DNA of 64,000 bases, from NCBI GenBank assembly GCA_015075185.1, contig JABTUW010000001.1:744001-808000 (forward strand), in the 5' to 3' direction. The DNA is from Anaerolineales bacterium. GTDB taxonomy: Bacteria; Chloroflexota; Anaerolineae; 4572-78; J111. The position numbers and the translations under genes are program-made. Within the stretch, counting starts at the first letter, position 1. Each line of letters starts with the position of its first letter. The notes beneath the pieces were generated by a model that worked only from the letters and a program-made list of their open reading frames with translations, did no database searches and had not been told where the DNA came from. Positions 41,469 to 50,923 of this stretch are shown here, one piece after another.

Positions 41469-42942
41469 GGTGTATCTCCTTAGGCAAAATGGACAGGCTA
41501 CGGGTACCGTAGCGAATCTTTTTCCGACCCTCGGCGGACAGATCACCCGTGCGGGCTAGCCGACCGGCTTCAAGCAAAGCGGCGCGAGCCAGATCGGTTT
41601 CGCCAAGATTGAGCAACCGAGTGGCCATGGTCTCTAATCGCTGGGTGGCGGCGCTGATCTGACCATTTTCCAGGTCGGCCATGGCTTTTTCTTGCATTTT
41701 GAAAATTGCCAATTTCCCCAACGCCGTCACAATGGTTGGAGGAATTTCCACATTTCCTTCCGCTACCGTCACAAAATCACCGACCAAGTCAACCCACTCC
41801 CAATTGCGGCGGTTGGACTGGCCCGGTACGTCACCGTCAACAGTTAGCCGCATTAAGCGTTTCTGTTCAGGCGTTGTCTCCGAACGCACTCTAAATTCCA
41901 TCAGGAGGGTTTTACCGCTGCCTGTGCCAAGCGGCCCCAACACCGTTTTATCCGCCCGCAGGTCCAGACGCTGGATATGCGGCGTCACCTGAAACGCCTC
42001 TTTGAGCGTAACCCCAGTCGAAGTGTTGACGCTCATGGTCAATTCGCGGGCGACAACGGTACTGAGGTTGCGAATGGTGCTCTTGAAAACATCTACAACT
42101 TTTCGGGGCGAGTCAATGTAGACCGAGGTTCCCCCGGATAGGGTCGCCATTTGATCCAGCAGATTCTCATTCCAATCCGAACCGATGCCCATGGTGCTGA
42201 GGCTAATTTGATGATGCCCGGCCCATTCGGCTTTTTCCAGGCAGCCTGCCTCGTCGCCATAAGTTTGACCGTCGGTCAAAAGAATAAGGTGGTTAACCGA
42301 CTCCTGGGTCCGATTTCGCTCCAACTCCTGCAAGCCGGCCACCAGTCCCTGGAGCATTTCGGTACCGCCGCTGGGCTGGATAGTACTGGCAATAGATTTG
42401 GCCATGGCCTTATCCACGCCTTTTTGGCTGGGCAAAATAACCTCGGCCCGGTCGCTAAAGACCACCAGGCTCAGCGAGTCGTCGGGATTGAGCCGATCAA
42501 TAATTTGACGCGTCCCTTCTTTGACCTGCTGCAAGCGCATGCCCTGCATCGAGGTGCTGCGGTCGAGCACCAGACAGATATTCAGCGGCAAGCGGGCGGT
42601 CGGTAAATCTGAGGCAGGGGTAATATCCAACAAAACATAGAAGGCCTGTTCTTCCACATTAATCAGGAGGTGTTTATGGCTGATGGTCGCCCGCAGGCTG
42701 ATGGCCGATGATTTATCCAGCCCTTCCGACTCCCGCAGACGGTCGTAGACACGGCGCTGTTCCGGGTCGCCTAAGACTTCGTAAGCTTCCTGTACTTCTT
42801 GAAATATTTCGGCAGCCGCGGGGTTGTTACTCACATCAGGATGATATTCGCGCACCAGAGTGCGATACATCTTGCGAATTTGATCTTCCGTGGCATTATT
42901 ATCAACTTTGAGAATTTCGTAGTAATTTTTGTCAGTTCGCAT
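41461..42942 (-). CDS. J-domain / VWA-domain fusion protein
   Basis: A 493-aa protein joining a DnaJ-type J domain (1-70, H-P-D at 34-36) to a VWA domain (about 115-290) with a full MIDAS: Asp127-x-Ser129-x-Ser131, a Thr in G-G-T-E and Asp in T-D-G-Q. The C-terminal 190 residues are beta-rich then helical and have no known domain. J domains recruit Hsp70; VWA domains bind metal-dependent partners. It lies between the FHA gene and the PP2C gene in one operon. No other J domain or DnaK is in the window, so the Hsp70 partner must be elsewhere. Confidence 0.9.
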   Translation of the reverse strand: MRTDKNYYEILKVDNNATEDQIRKMYRTLVREYHPDVSNNPAAAEIFQEVQEAYEVLGDPEQRRVYDRLRESEGLDKSSAISLRATISHKHLLINVEEQAFYVLLDITPASDLPTARLPLNICLVLDRSTSMQGMRLQQVKEGTRQIIDRLNPDDSLSLVVFSDRAEVILPSQKGVDKAMAKSIASTIQPSGGTEMLQGLVAGLQELERNRTQESVNHLILLTDGQTYGDEAGCLEKAEWAGHHQISLSTMGIGSDWNENLLDQMATLSGGTSVYIDSPRKVVDVFKSTIRNLSTVVARELTMSVNTSTGVTLKEAFQVTPHIQRLDLRADKTVLGPLGTGSGKTLLMEFRVRSETTPEQKRLMRLTVDGDVPGQSNRRNWEWVDLVGDFVTVAEGNVEIPPTIVTALGKLAIFKMQEKAMADLENGQISAATQRLETMATRLLNLGETDLARAALLEAGRLARTGDLSAEGRKKIRYGTRSLSILPKEIHRD

Positions 42943-42972
42943 CAGGGTCGCTCTCCCTGCTTTTCCGTGATT

Positions 42973-43869
42973 TTAAGACTCAACACCCATCGAGACCATA
43001 ACTGCCGTAATATTATCCTCACCACCGTTTTTATTCGCCATTGTAATCAGGTGATCACACACTTCTTGAGGGGTAACCGAAGCGCCCATAATCTCACGCA
43101 GCTTATCATTTTTTACCGGTCCCCATAAGCCGTCACTGCAAAGCAAAAGCGAACTCCCTGGCGGTAAATGCTGCACGTAAATATCCACTTCCATCGCCGT
43201 GCCCTGCCCAATTGCCCGATATAACACATTGCGCTGGGGGTGGGTTAAGGCTCCTTCGGCTGTTTCCTGGCCCAACTCAACCAATCGCTGGACCAGAGAG
43301 TGATCTTTAGTTATCTGTTTAAGATTACCCTGGTTAAACCAATAAACCCGGCTGTCTCCCACATGGGCAATATAGGCGCTGTTTCCCATCACCACAGCGA
43401 TAGTTAAGGTTGTGCCCCCATCCGGTACAGCTTCCTGTACGGCCTGGTTGGCGCTCTCGACAGCCTCAATCAGGACCTCGTTAATCGGCCGGTTAGCCGT
43501 ACCCGAATTCTTGTTAGCCAAATAGGATAAGTAAATATTTTTAAGAATACATTCCGCCGCCGTGCGAACTGCCAGCGAACTAGCTAGTTCACCTTTTTGA
43601 TGACCGCCCATGCCATCCGCCACTATAAACAGGCCAAAAGGTTCCTGGCCATCGTTGTGCTGCAAGAGTGACTCAAATGTATAGAAAGAGTCTTCGTTCC
43701 GATCACGAACCCGGCCAATATCGGAGAGTTTGCCCACGTGCAATCCAGGCGGCAGCCGACCGATGCCTCCACCCTGATTTGTGCCTTGATCCGAACTTTT
43801 TCCCGCTGCTTGCCTTGACGACTCCGCTTCAACTTTTGGCTGTGAGAAGAGACGTTGTAGGAAATTCAT
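42973..43869 (-). CDS. PP2C-family Ser/Thr phosphatase
   Basis: A 298-aa PPM-type phosphatase: R-D-R-N-E-D-S-F-Y, V-A-D-G-M-G-G-H, G-D-S-R-V-Y-W, L-L-C-S-D-G-L-W-G and G-G-E-D-N-I-T, with the metal aspartates. The first 40 residues are a polar linker with no signal, so it is cytosolic. It sits between kinase and J-VWA genes and should reverse the kinase. GGAG precedes the ATG. Confidence 0.93.
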   Translation of the reverse strand: MNFLQRLFSQPKVEAESSRQAAGKSSDQGTNQGGGIGRLPPGLHVGKLSDIGRVRDRNEDSFYTFESLLQHNDGQEPFGLFIVADGMGGHQKGELASSLAVRTAAECILKNIYLSYLANKNSGTANRPINEVLIEAVESANQAVQEAVPDGGTTLTIAVVMGNSAYIAHVGDSRVYWFNQGNLKQITKDHSLVQRLVELGQETAEGALTHPQRNVLYRAIGQGTAMEVDIYVQHLPPGSSLLLCSDGLWGPVKNDKLREIMGASVTPQEVCDHLITMANKNGGEDNITAVMVSMGVES

Positions 43870-43930
43870 ACAGTATTTGCTCCAAAATCAGCAGGTTTAC
43901 GTGTAACTTTTCGCCAGAATATCCTGCTGA

Positions 43931-46072
43931 TTAAGCGGGTAAGGCGTAGACGTGATGGTCAGTCGAGCCAATATAGACAATGCCATCGGCTACCAAAGGA
44001 GAAGATGGTATCGGACCCCCTGTTTTGAACTTCCAGCGAATCTTTCGGTCTCGGCGATTAATGCTGATAACCTCACCCCCTACTGTACCAAAGTAAATGG
44101 CTTCATCGGTTACTGCCGGGGTTGAAACTATCGGTGAGCCGGCGTTGAATTTCCAATGCACCCGGCCATTCTTGAGATCAATAGCATAGATATACTTGTC
44201 GGTCGAGCCGATGTAAGCAATTTCGTCATGAACAACCGGGCTGGAGATAACCGCCTGGCCGGTTCGGACCTGCCAGATCGAGTAGCCAGTTTTGGCATCC
44301 AGGCCATAGATATTCCAATCCCCTGAGCCAACAATAAGCATTTCACGATACAAGGCCGGGCTGGATGTCACATTGCGATTCGATCTGAATTTCCAGCGGT
44401 GTGTCCCCGAAGAAAGATCAACTGCGTAAACATGGCCGTCTTCTGAGCCGACGTAGACCAATTCATCACCCAGAGTAGGGCTGGAACGAATCGGCCCCAG
44501 GGCTTCAAAACGCCAGATAACGCGACCAGTTTGGGCATTAACTGCATAAAGCCGGTGATCATCAGAGCCAAAAAAGGCGTGCTCAAATTCAACCCTGGCC
44601 GAGGATCGAATCCGGCCCTCAGTCGGGCAGGTCCAGATTAGCCGGCCGCTGGTAGAAATGGCGTAAGCTATTCTATCTTCAGAGCCAATGATGATCCGGT
44701 CATTATAAATAAATGGTTTGGCCGCAATGCCCCCTTCGGTGGCATATTTCCACTTGAACTGGCCATTTTTTAGATCCAGGGCATAAATATTATTATCATA
44801 GACGCCGATATAGAGGGTCAGCTTATCGGCAACAGGGGATGATCTGATTTCATCTTCGCACTTGAATTTCCAGACGGGCAAAATCGAGTCGCTTAGCTCA
44901 CCTTCGGCTTCACCCATAAAACCACCCGGGGACACAGGCTGCGGCGGATAGGGTGGATATTGAGGAGGATAGGGTTGAGGCGGATAGGGTGGATATTGAG
45001 GAGGGTAGGGTTGAGAGGGGTAAGGCGACGGGTATTGGGCTGGCGGAGGTTGGGGCGTTTGATATTGAGGGGGCACGGGCGGTTGTCCGCTCAAAATAGT
45101 AGTGGTGTTTGTTGCCGGTGCACTCGGCGGCAGGACCTGGGTAGAAGGCGCAGCGCTAACCACCACCGACTTATCTTTCTTCAAAGCCGCTACCAGGGCA
45201 TCTTTAAAGGTCTGGGCCGACTGATAACGTTTTTCCGGCTCATATTCCAGCGCCTTCATAATCACCGCGTTGGTTTCTTCCGACAAACTCGGGTTTAATA
45301 GACGAGCCGGTTCTTCGTGAAAAGTAAAAGGTGGCTCAAGGCGCGGGTCTCGTTTGGTCAGCAAATGGTGCAGCGTCGCCCCCAGGGCATAAATATCACC
45401 GCGCGGATCGGCTACACCCCGGTATTGCTCGGGCGGGGAGTAACCTTCGGTGCCAATCATCGTCCCTTTTTGACCTGCTTCAAAAGCTTTAGCAATCCCA
45501 AAGTCAATCAGGGCAATTTTGTTTTGTTGTTTGCGCAACATGATATTAGAGGGTTTGAGGTCTCTAAAGATGATCGGTGGAATTTGACCATGTAAATAGA
45601 CCAACACATCACAGACCTGAATCGCCCAATCTAAAACAGTCTCCTCTTTGAGCATGCCCTCGGTATTTTCGAGCACGTTTTCCAGGTCATCACCTTCAAC
45701 ATACTCCATGACTAGGTAGCTGCGAACCGCTTCGGTGAAAAAATCGTAAATTTTGGGGATGCCGGGATGATTTAGCTGGACCAACAGGTTGGCTTCGCGC
45801 GAAAAGCTTTCGACGGCCAGCCGGCGAATGTGGGGATCGGGCGTGGTACTGATCATCTCTTTCAGAGCGCATCTTCTAATCACACCCGTAAAGCGCAAAT
45901 CTTGCGCCAGGTAAACCGCACCCATACCGCCAACACCCAAGACCTTGATAATCTCGTAGCGTTTTTGCAGCACGGCTCCCTTTGGCAAGATATTCTCGTC
46001 ATAGCCGCTGTCCAAATTTTGAGGTTTTTTGGGAGGTTCGGAATCTTCTAAACGCTGTGTTTCAAATATCAC
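43931..46072 (-). CDS. Ser/Thr protein kinase with C-terminal PQQ-like beta-propeller
   Basis: A 713-aa protein. Kinase domain about 38-300: G-V-G-G-M-G (46-51), Lys71, F-R-D-L-K-P-S-N (169-176, Phe instead of His before Arg-Asp, common in related kinases), Asp190-Phe-Gly. A Pro/Tyr/Gln-rich linker follows (about 315-390; repeats of Y-P-P-Q), then a seven-blade-like WD/PQQ propeller (about 400-713) with repeated V-Y-x-G-S-x-D-x-x-x-Y-A-x-x-x-x-x-G-x-x-x-W. No membrane segment. The propeller probably binds a partner or ligand. Start GTG 46072, with GGAG 6 bases upstream. First gene of the operon. Confidence 0.92.
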   Translation of the reverse strand: MIFETQRLEDSEPPKKPQNLDSGYDENILPKGAVLQKRYEIIKVLGVGGMGAVYLAQDLRFTGVIRRCALKEMISTTPDPHIRRLAVESFSREANLLVQLNHPGIPKIYDFFTEAVRSYLVMEYVEGDDLENVLENTEGMLKEETVLDWAIQVCDVLVYLHGQIPPIIFRDLKPSNIMLRKQQNKIALIDFGIAKAFEAGQKGTMIGTEGYSPPEQYRGVADPRGDIYALGATLHHLLTKRDPRLEPPFTFHEEPARLLNPSLSEETNAVIMKALEYEPEKRYQSAQTFKDALVAALKKDKSVVVSAAPSTQVLPPSAPATNTTTILSGQPPVPPQYQTPQPPPAQYPSPYPSQPYPPQYPPYPPQPYPPQYPPYPPQPVSPGGFMGEAEGELSDSILPVWKFKCEDEIRSSPVADKLTLYIGVYDNNIYALDLKNGQFKWKYATEGGIAAKPFIYNDRIIIGSEDRIAYAISTSGRLIWTCPTEGRIRSSARVEFEHAFFGSDDHRLYAVNAQTGRVIWRFEALGPIRSSPTLGDELVYVGSEDGHVYAVDLSSGTHRWKFRSNRNVTSSPALYREMLIVGSGDWNIYGLDAKTGYSIWQVRTGQAVISSPVVHDEIAYIGSTDKYIYAIDLKNGRVHWKFNAGSPIVSTPAVTDEAIYFGTVGGEVISINRRDRKIRWKFKTGGPIPSSPLVADGIVYIGSTDHHVYALPA

Positions 46073-46458
46073 AATTTTCTCCTGTTACACTCCAAAAACT
46101 CTCATTCCCCTAATTATATCCGTTCACCCCAGGAAATGCAACCAGCTACAAGTACCAAGATTTTGGCTTGTTTTTACTCTATGGCTTAGTAGAGATTATA
46201 CTATATCCCGATGTTTTACGTCAACCACTTTTTGATTGACTTTTCATAACTGGATTGGCCCGCTAACACCTTTGGGCCAAGTGAGGCGGAGCGGATTAAT
46301 TTTAGCACAGGTTAGGTTTAAGGTCGAGTCTTGCTTCAAAAAGCTTGGAAAGGTACTGCCTATTAAGTAACAAATTCCCTCTTGTGAGTTTATTTTTTAA
46401 TGCTATAATCAAAGGTGTTCTTGCTTGAAATAATCTTTGATCGGAGCCTTAATTCGAG
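46073..46458. other. 386-bp divergent region with a CheY-gene promoter
   Basis: It separates the minus-strand kinase operon from the plus-strand receiver gene. It is AT-rich, holds the promoter at 46382-46409, and has no gene. Confidence 0.6.
46382..46409 (+). promoter_or_regulatory. sigma-70 promoter for the CheY-like gene
   Basis: TTGTGA (46382-46387) and a perfect TATAAT (46404-46409) are separated by 16 bp, about 50 bp upstream of the ATG at 46459. Confidence 0.65.
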
Positions 46459-46821
46459 ATGAAGACGATACTCTGTGTAGACGACGAACCGACCCAGTTA
46501 ATGCTTTTGCGTCTGGCGCTAACACGAGCCGGTTTTCACGTACTCGAAGCTAATGACGGCCAAAAAGGGGTCGAAATGACGGCTCAACATCAACCGGCCC
46601 TGGTCATCATGGATTTAATGATGCCAGGCATGGATGGAGCCACTGCCATTATGCATTTGAAACAAAACCAAGCCACCCAACATATCCCCATTCTGGTCTT
46701 GTCAGCTTACGTCAAAGGGGATCAAGCTAAGCGAGCGATGGAGGCCGGCGCAGCCGAACTTGTCTCAAAAAGCTTAATCTTAACCGATTTGATCGAGAAG
46801 GTAAAAAATTATACCCAGTAA
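46459..46821 (+). CDS. single-domain CheY-like response regulator
   Basis: A 120-aa receiver: V-D-D-E (7-10), acceptor Asp52 (V-I-M-D-L-M-M-P-G-M-D-G), L-S-A-Y and Lys104 in V-S-K-S. The usual Pro after Lys is absent. No output domain, so it acts by protein contact. No kinase gene adjoins it. Followed by a terminator at 46904. Confidence 0.9.
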   Translation: MKTILCVDDEPTQLMLLRLALTRAGFHVLEANDGQKGVEMTAQHQPALVIMDLMMPGMDGATAIMHLKQNQATQHIPILVLSAYVKGDQAKRAMEAGAAELVSKSLILTDLIEKVKNYTQ

Positions 46822-47112
46822 CAACGCTCAAGTTTGAAGAAATTCTCTCCTCACCCCGGCGTCCTGCCAACTTTACCCAAAATTGTGCGGGATTCTTAGT
46901 TTTCCAGGCCAGCCCGATGGCCTGGCATTTTTATTTTTGACTCTCCGGCCCATCTAGCGTACTATGCGGGTGAGCAGAGCCAACTGTAAAAACCGTCACT
47001 GCTCAGGTGCAGCGCAACTTTTCTCGGCTAAAATTGTCCACTTAATCCTAAAGTGCGCCCCACCTCTTGGGCTGTTCTCAAGTAGGCATTTGAGGCAAGA
47101 GGGAGAAAAACT
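46822..47112. other. 291-bp gap with a terminator
   Basis: Only the terminator at 46904-46936 and the ribosome site of ppk (GAGGGAG) are recognised. Confidence 0.5.
46904..46936 (+). terminator. hairpin terminator after CheY-like gene
   Basis: CCAGGCCA pairs with TGGCCTGG around a 6-nt loop, then CATTTTTATTTTTG. Confidence 0.85.
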
Positions 47113-49263
47113 ATGGCAATTGGACTCGTCCCCGCTCCGCTCACGGCTGAAACCGACCCCAAATATGCCCCTCCCCCAGAGGCTAAAAGCGCAATTTATG
47201 ATTTGCATGATCCGGCCTTATACATTAATCGCGAGTTGAGCCTGCTCGAATTTAACCAGCGCGTTCTGGCCGAAGCCCAGGATGAGAGCAACCCCCTGTT
47301 AGAGCGAGCCAAATTTTTAGCTATCTACAGCTCCAACATGGACGAGTTCTTTATGGTCCGGGTCGCCGGCTTGATGCAGCAGGCCGCTGCCGGCATTACC
47401 GATGTGCCGGCAGACGGCATGACCCCCACCGAACAACTCATCGCCATTCGCAAGAAAGTACGCACCAATTTAAAAATAGCCCATCGCTGCTACCGCAAAA
47501 TTCGGCAGGAATTGGCCGAGGCCGGGGTTTTTATCCATAACTATAACAATTTGGCCAAAACCCAGCAGCAGGGCATCAACGAATATTTCAAAAACGAAAT
47601 TTTCCCGGTGTTGACCCCCCTCGCCTCTGATCCGGGCCGGCCCTTTCCTCACATCTCCAGCCTCAGCCTTAACCTGGCCGTATTGGTTCGCAACCCTGAG
47701 ACCAAAACCGAATATTTTGCCCGGATCAAAGTACCGAATACGCTGCCCCGGCTGATCCCGGTGAAGCGGCTCCGGGGTGACACGCTGCGCACCCATCATT
47801 TTGTCTGGCTGGAAGATTTGATTGCCCACAACTTGGACGATCTATTCCCCGGCCACGAAATCGTTGAAGCTCACCAGTTCCGGATCACCCGCAACGCCGA
47901 CATGGAAATTGAAGGCAATGAAGCCGATGATCTCCTGGAGGCCATCGAGGCTACCGTCCGCCGCCGGCGTTTTGGCTTTGTGGTCCGTTTCACCCTTGCC
48001 GCCGACATGCCTGACCATGTCCGTAGTTTATTGGCGAAAAATCTCAACGTCGGCCCGGAAGACACCTATGAAACCAAAGGGCCGCTGGGGTTGAGCGGCT
48101 TGATGGGCCTGCTGAAAGTTGACCGGCCCGACTTGAAAGACCCGCTGTACACGCCTATTATTCCACCCCGGCTGCGCCACCTGGAGAATCGAGAAGAAAT
48201 TTTTAACGTTATTCGTGAGGGTGACATTCTGCTCCATCACCCTTATGACTCGTTTGTGCCGGTGATTGATTTTCTCCGAGCCGCTGCCCGCGATCCTAAA
48301 GTGGTGGCAATTAAGCAAACCCTATATCGCGCCGGCACCAATTCGCCGGTGGTAGACGCTTTACTGGAGGCAACCGAATACGGCAAACAAGTCTCCGCCC
48401 TGGTCGAGTTGAAAGCACGCTTCGATGAAGAGAGCAATATCAGTTGGGCCAAAACGCTGGAACGGGCAGGCGTGCATGTGGTTTATGGCTTTATGAGCCT
48501 CAAAACCCATACCAAAATTTGCCTGGTCGTCCGCCGTGAGAGCGGCGGTATTCGCCGCTATGTCCACCTCTCTACCGGCAATTACAACGCGGTCACAGCC
48601 AACATCTACACCGATCTCGGTTTTTTTACCTGCAAACCCGAATTTGGCGCTGATGCCTCCGATTTGTTCAATGCCCTGACCGGCTACTCCAACAAGGAGG
48701 ATTACCAAAAGTTCCTGGTTGCGCCCTTCAACTTGCGCAAACGGTTTGCGGCCCTGATTGATCGTGAAATCAGGTGGGCTGCTAAAGGCGCCCCGGCCCG
48801 GCTCATTTTCAAGATGAACTCGCTGATTGACTCACATTTTATTCGCCAGCTCTATCAAGCTTCCATGGCCGGAGTTAAAATTGACCTGGTGACCCGGGGT
48901 ATCTGCGGCTTGCGGCCCGGTATTCCCCGCCTCAGCGAGAACGTTCGCGTGACCAGTGTTGTCGGCCGCTTTTTGGAGCACTCGCGCATCTATTATTTTC
49001 AGAACGGCGGCAATCCCGATATTTATCTTGGCTCCGCCGATTTGATGCCGCGCAACCTGGACCGGCGGATTGAAACCCTGTTTCCCATTGAAGATCCTGG
49101 CCTTAAACAGGAGTTGATTGAAATTCTTGATCTCTCCATGGCCGATAATGTCAGCGCCCGCCTGTTGCAGGCCGATGGAAGTTACGTTCAACTCACCCCT
49201 GGCAAACACGAAAAAGCCCACGACAGCCAGACCGAATTTATGGCCCGGGCTAAAAGCCGGTAA
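47113..49263 (+). CDS. ppk1: polyphosphate kinase 1
   Basis: A 716-aa enzyme. N-terminal R-E-L-S-L-L-E-F-N-Q-R-V-L-A-E-A, S-N-M-D-E-F-F-M-V-R-V-A-G, the P-Y-D-S-F domain, L-Y-R-A-G, and the phosphorylated histidine in K-T-H-T-K (His466), then T-G-N-Y-N-A, S-A-D-L-M-P-R-N-L-D-R-R. All PPK1 landmarks are present. It reversibly moves phosphate from ATP to a polyphosphate chain. The next gene, glucokinase, follows 21 bp later on the same strand, so the two may be co-transcribed. Confidence 0.96.
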   Translation: MAIGLVPAPLTAETDPKYAPPPEAKSAIYDLHDPALYINRELSLLEFNQRVLAEAQDESNPLLERAKFLAIYSSNMDEFFMVRVAGLMQQAAAGITDVPADGMTPTEQLIAIRKKVRTNLKIAHRCYRKIRQELAEAGVFIHNYNNLAKTQQQGINEYFKNEIFPVLTPLASDPGRPFPHISSLSLNLAVLVRNPETKTEYFARIKVPNTLPRLIPVKRLRGDTLRTHHFVWLEDLIAHNLDDLFPGHEIVEAHQFRITRNADMEIEGNEADDLLEAIEATVRRRRFGFVVRFTLAADMPDHVRSLLAKNLNVGPEDTYETKGPLGLSGLMGLLKVDRPDLKDPLYTPIIPPRLRHLENREEIFNVIREGDILLHHPYDSFVPVIDFLRAAARDPKVVAIKQTLYRAGTNSPVVDALLEATEYGKQVSALVELKARFDEESNISWAKTLERAGVHVVYGFMSLKTHTKICLVVRRESGGIRRYVHLSTGNYNAVTANIYTDLGFFTCKPEFGADASDLFNALTGYSNKEDYQKFLVAPFNLRKRFAALIDREIRWAAKGAPARLIFKMNSLIDSHFIRQLYQASMAGVKIDLVTRGICGLRPGIPRLSENVRVTSVVGRFLEHSRIYYFQNGGNPDIYLGSADLMPRNLDRRIETLFPIEDPGLKQELIEILDLSMADNVSARLLQADGSYVQLTPGKHEKAHDSQTEFMARAKSR

Positions 49264-49283
49264 AAGGTTAGAGGTTATAGGAC

Positions 49284-50273
49284 ATGTTACTTGCCGGAGA
49301 TATTGGCGGCACCAAAACTCACCTGGCCGTCTTTTCGTTGGGGACCAGCCCTGCGCACGAAAAAGATACCATTTTTAAAAGCGCTGATTACCCCAGCCTG
49401 GAAGCTATTGTCCAGAGGTTTTTGGCCGACACGGGCCTCAGTGTCGCCAAAGCCGTTTTTGGCGTAGCCGGGCCGGTCGTCAACGGCGAGTCAAAAATCA
49501 CCAACCTGCCCTGGCACATCACCGAAGCCAACCTCAGCCAGACCCTCCAGCTACCCGCAACCTCGGTCAAGCTGCTGAATGATTTGGAAGCTATTGCCTA
49601 TTCCGTCCCGTATCTGGCTGCCGTCGATCTCTCCCCCCTCAACGGCGACAACCTGGACCCTAACCTGGGCGGGCATAAAGCCGTCATTGCCCCCGGCACC
49701 GGCCTGGGAGAGGCCATCCTGTTTCATCACAACCACCAATTTCATGTCCTGCCCTCCGAAGGGGGTCATGCCGATTTTGCCCCTCGTAACAACCTGCAAC
49801 TGGGCATGCTGCGCTACCTGCTGGACAGGTATAACCATGTTAGCTACGAGCGTGTCTGTTCAGGAGGTCTCGGTATTCCCAACATTCATGCTTATATGCG
49901 ACACATGCGTGCGGCGGAAGAATCTCCCCAGGTAGCTGAAGCGCTGCGCCAGGCCACCGACCCCACCCCGATCATTATTCACGCGGCGCTGGCCAATGAG
50001 TGCGAACTTTGCCGGGCCACCCTCAACACGTTTGTCTCCATCCTCGGCGCGGAAGCGGGCAACCTGGCCCTCAAAGTGATGGCCACGGGCGGCATCTACC
50101 TGGGCGGCGGCATCCCGCCCCGCATCCTGACCAAGCTCAAAGACGGCACCTTTATGGCTGCCTTTGTCAACAAGGGCCGCTTTGCCGATTTATTAGGGCG
50201 CATCCCGGTCTACGTCATCCTTAACGAGAATCCAGGGCTGCTAGGGGCCGCACATTATGGCTTCAAACTCTAA
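49284..50273 (+). CDS. glk: glucokinase (Glk family)
   Basis: A 329-aa sugar kinase: L-A-G-D-I-G-G-T-K-T-H (ATP site), N-D-L-E-A, A-P-G-T-G-L-G-E-A and E-G-G-H, with the catalytic Asp in N-D. Likely phosphorylates glucose with ATP. It is joined to ppk1 upstream and overlaps none; a small membrane gene follows 39 bp later. AGAGG/AGGAC before the ATG. Confidence 0.93.
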   Translation: MLLAGDIGGTKTHLAVFSLGTSPAHEKDTIFKSADYPSLEAIVQRFLADTGLSVAKAVFGVAGPVVNGESKITNLPWHITEANLSQTLQLPATSVKLLNDLEAIAYSVPYLAAVDLSPLNGDNLDPNLGGHKAVIAPGTGLGEAILFHHNHQFHVLPSEGGHADFAPRNNLQLGMLRYLLDRYNHVSYERVCSGGLGIPNIHAYMRHMRAAEESPQVAEALRQATDPTPIIIHAALANECELCRATLNTFVSILGAEAGNLALKVMATGGIYLGGGIPPRILTKLKDGTFMAAFVNKGRFADLLGRIPVYVILNENPGLLGAAHYGFKL

Positions 50274-50311
50274 CATTGATCGTCTGCTGGCGGCGCTGCG
50301 GGAGTTGTAAG

Positions 50312-50689
50312 ATGGACCTGGCTACCATTCTTTGGCTGCACAAGGGAGTTGGCAATGCCGCCCCTTTATTCATGGCCATGGCGGGTCTGCTCAGCCTGAT
50401 CAACTATTTCCGCGGCCTCGGTTTGGATGGCAGCGTCATTGGAGCCGTTATTGTCGGCGAAATTACGATGCTGGTGCAGGCCAGCCTGGGCCTTATTCTG
50501 TTGGTATTTGGCCTGTGGCCGGGCGGCTGGGGCATTCACTTTTTGTACGGCAGTCTCAGCGTGCTGTTCTTTCCGGCGCTGTGGGCCTACACCCGTGGAG
50601 CCACCGACCGCCGCGCCTCGCTCACCTGGGCCTTTGGCGGGCTGTTTATGATGGGTCTAACTCTGCGAGCTATCGGCACCGCCGGTTGA
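50312..50689 (+). CDS. four-segment membrane protein, unknown
   Basis: A 125-aa protein from ATG 50312 (GGGAG upstream); an earlier start lacks a ribosome site. It has four hydrophobic stretches (about 16-30, 45-70, 77-92, 100-122) and short loops. It follows glk on the same strand. I do not recognise the family. Confidence 0.65.
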   Translation: MDLATILWLHKGVGNAAPLFMAMAGLLSLINYFRGLGLDGSVIGAVIVGEITMLVQASLGLILLVFGLWPGGWGIHFLYGSLSVLFFPALWAYTRGATDRRASLTWAFGGLFMMGLTLRAIGTAG

Positions 50690-50923
50690 AGAGAGAAACG
50701 AGGGGTACTTCACAAAGTCAACGGAAGACCCAAACGTTCCGGCGAGATAACTGCTCAGACTAAAGGTGACTGGCACTTGGTTAGCCCTATGGGAGAAAAG
50801 TGCCACTCACCTGAGGAGTAACCCGGCGAGAAGCTTCCCCTTCATTTTTTACGTTTTACGTTTTACGCTTTATAATTACCGTCAATTCCAGCGCAGTCTA
50901 GCCACTGGAGGAAATTAAGTCTA
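50690..50923. other. gap before GNAT gene, with hairpin
   Basis: It contains the hairpin at 50765-50811, two copies of CCGGCGAGA (about 50741 and 50823), and a TACGTTTTACG-type direct repeat (about 50849-50868). Confidence 0.5.
50765..50811 (+). ncRNA. unassigned hairpin in GNAT leader
   Basis: GGTGACTGGCACTT pairs with AAGTGCCACTCACC (13 of 14) around a 19-nt loop. It lies about 110 bp before the GNAT start. It matches no riboswitch I know; it may be a leader structure or the end of the previous unit. Confidence 0.35.

Noticed and set aside
47113..50689. ppk1-glk-membrane gene cluster as a polyphosphate-glucokinase system
   Set aside because: The glucokinase looks like the ATP-dependent Glk type; no evidence of the polyphosphate-specific type. 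Closeness to ppk1 is only suggestive.
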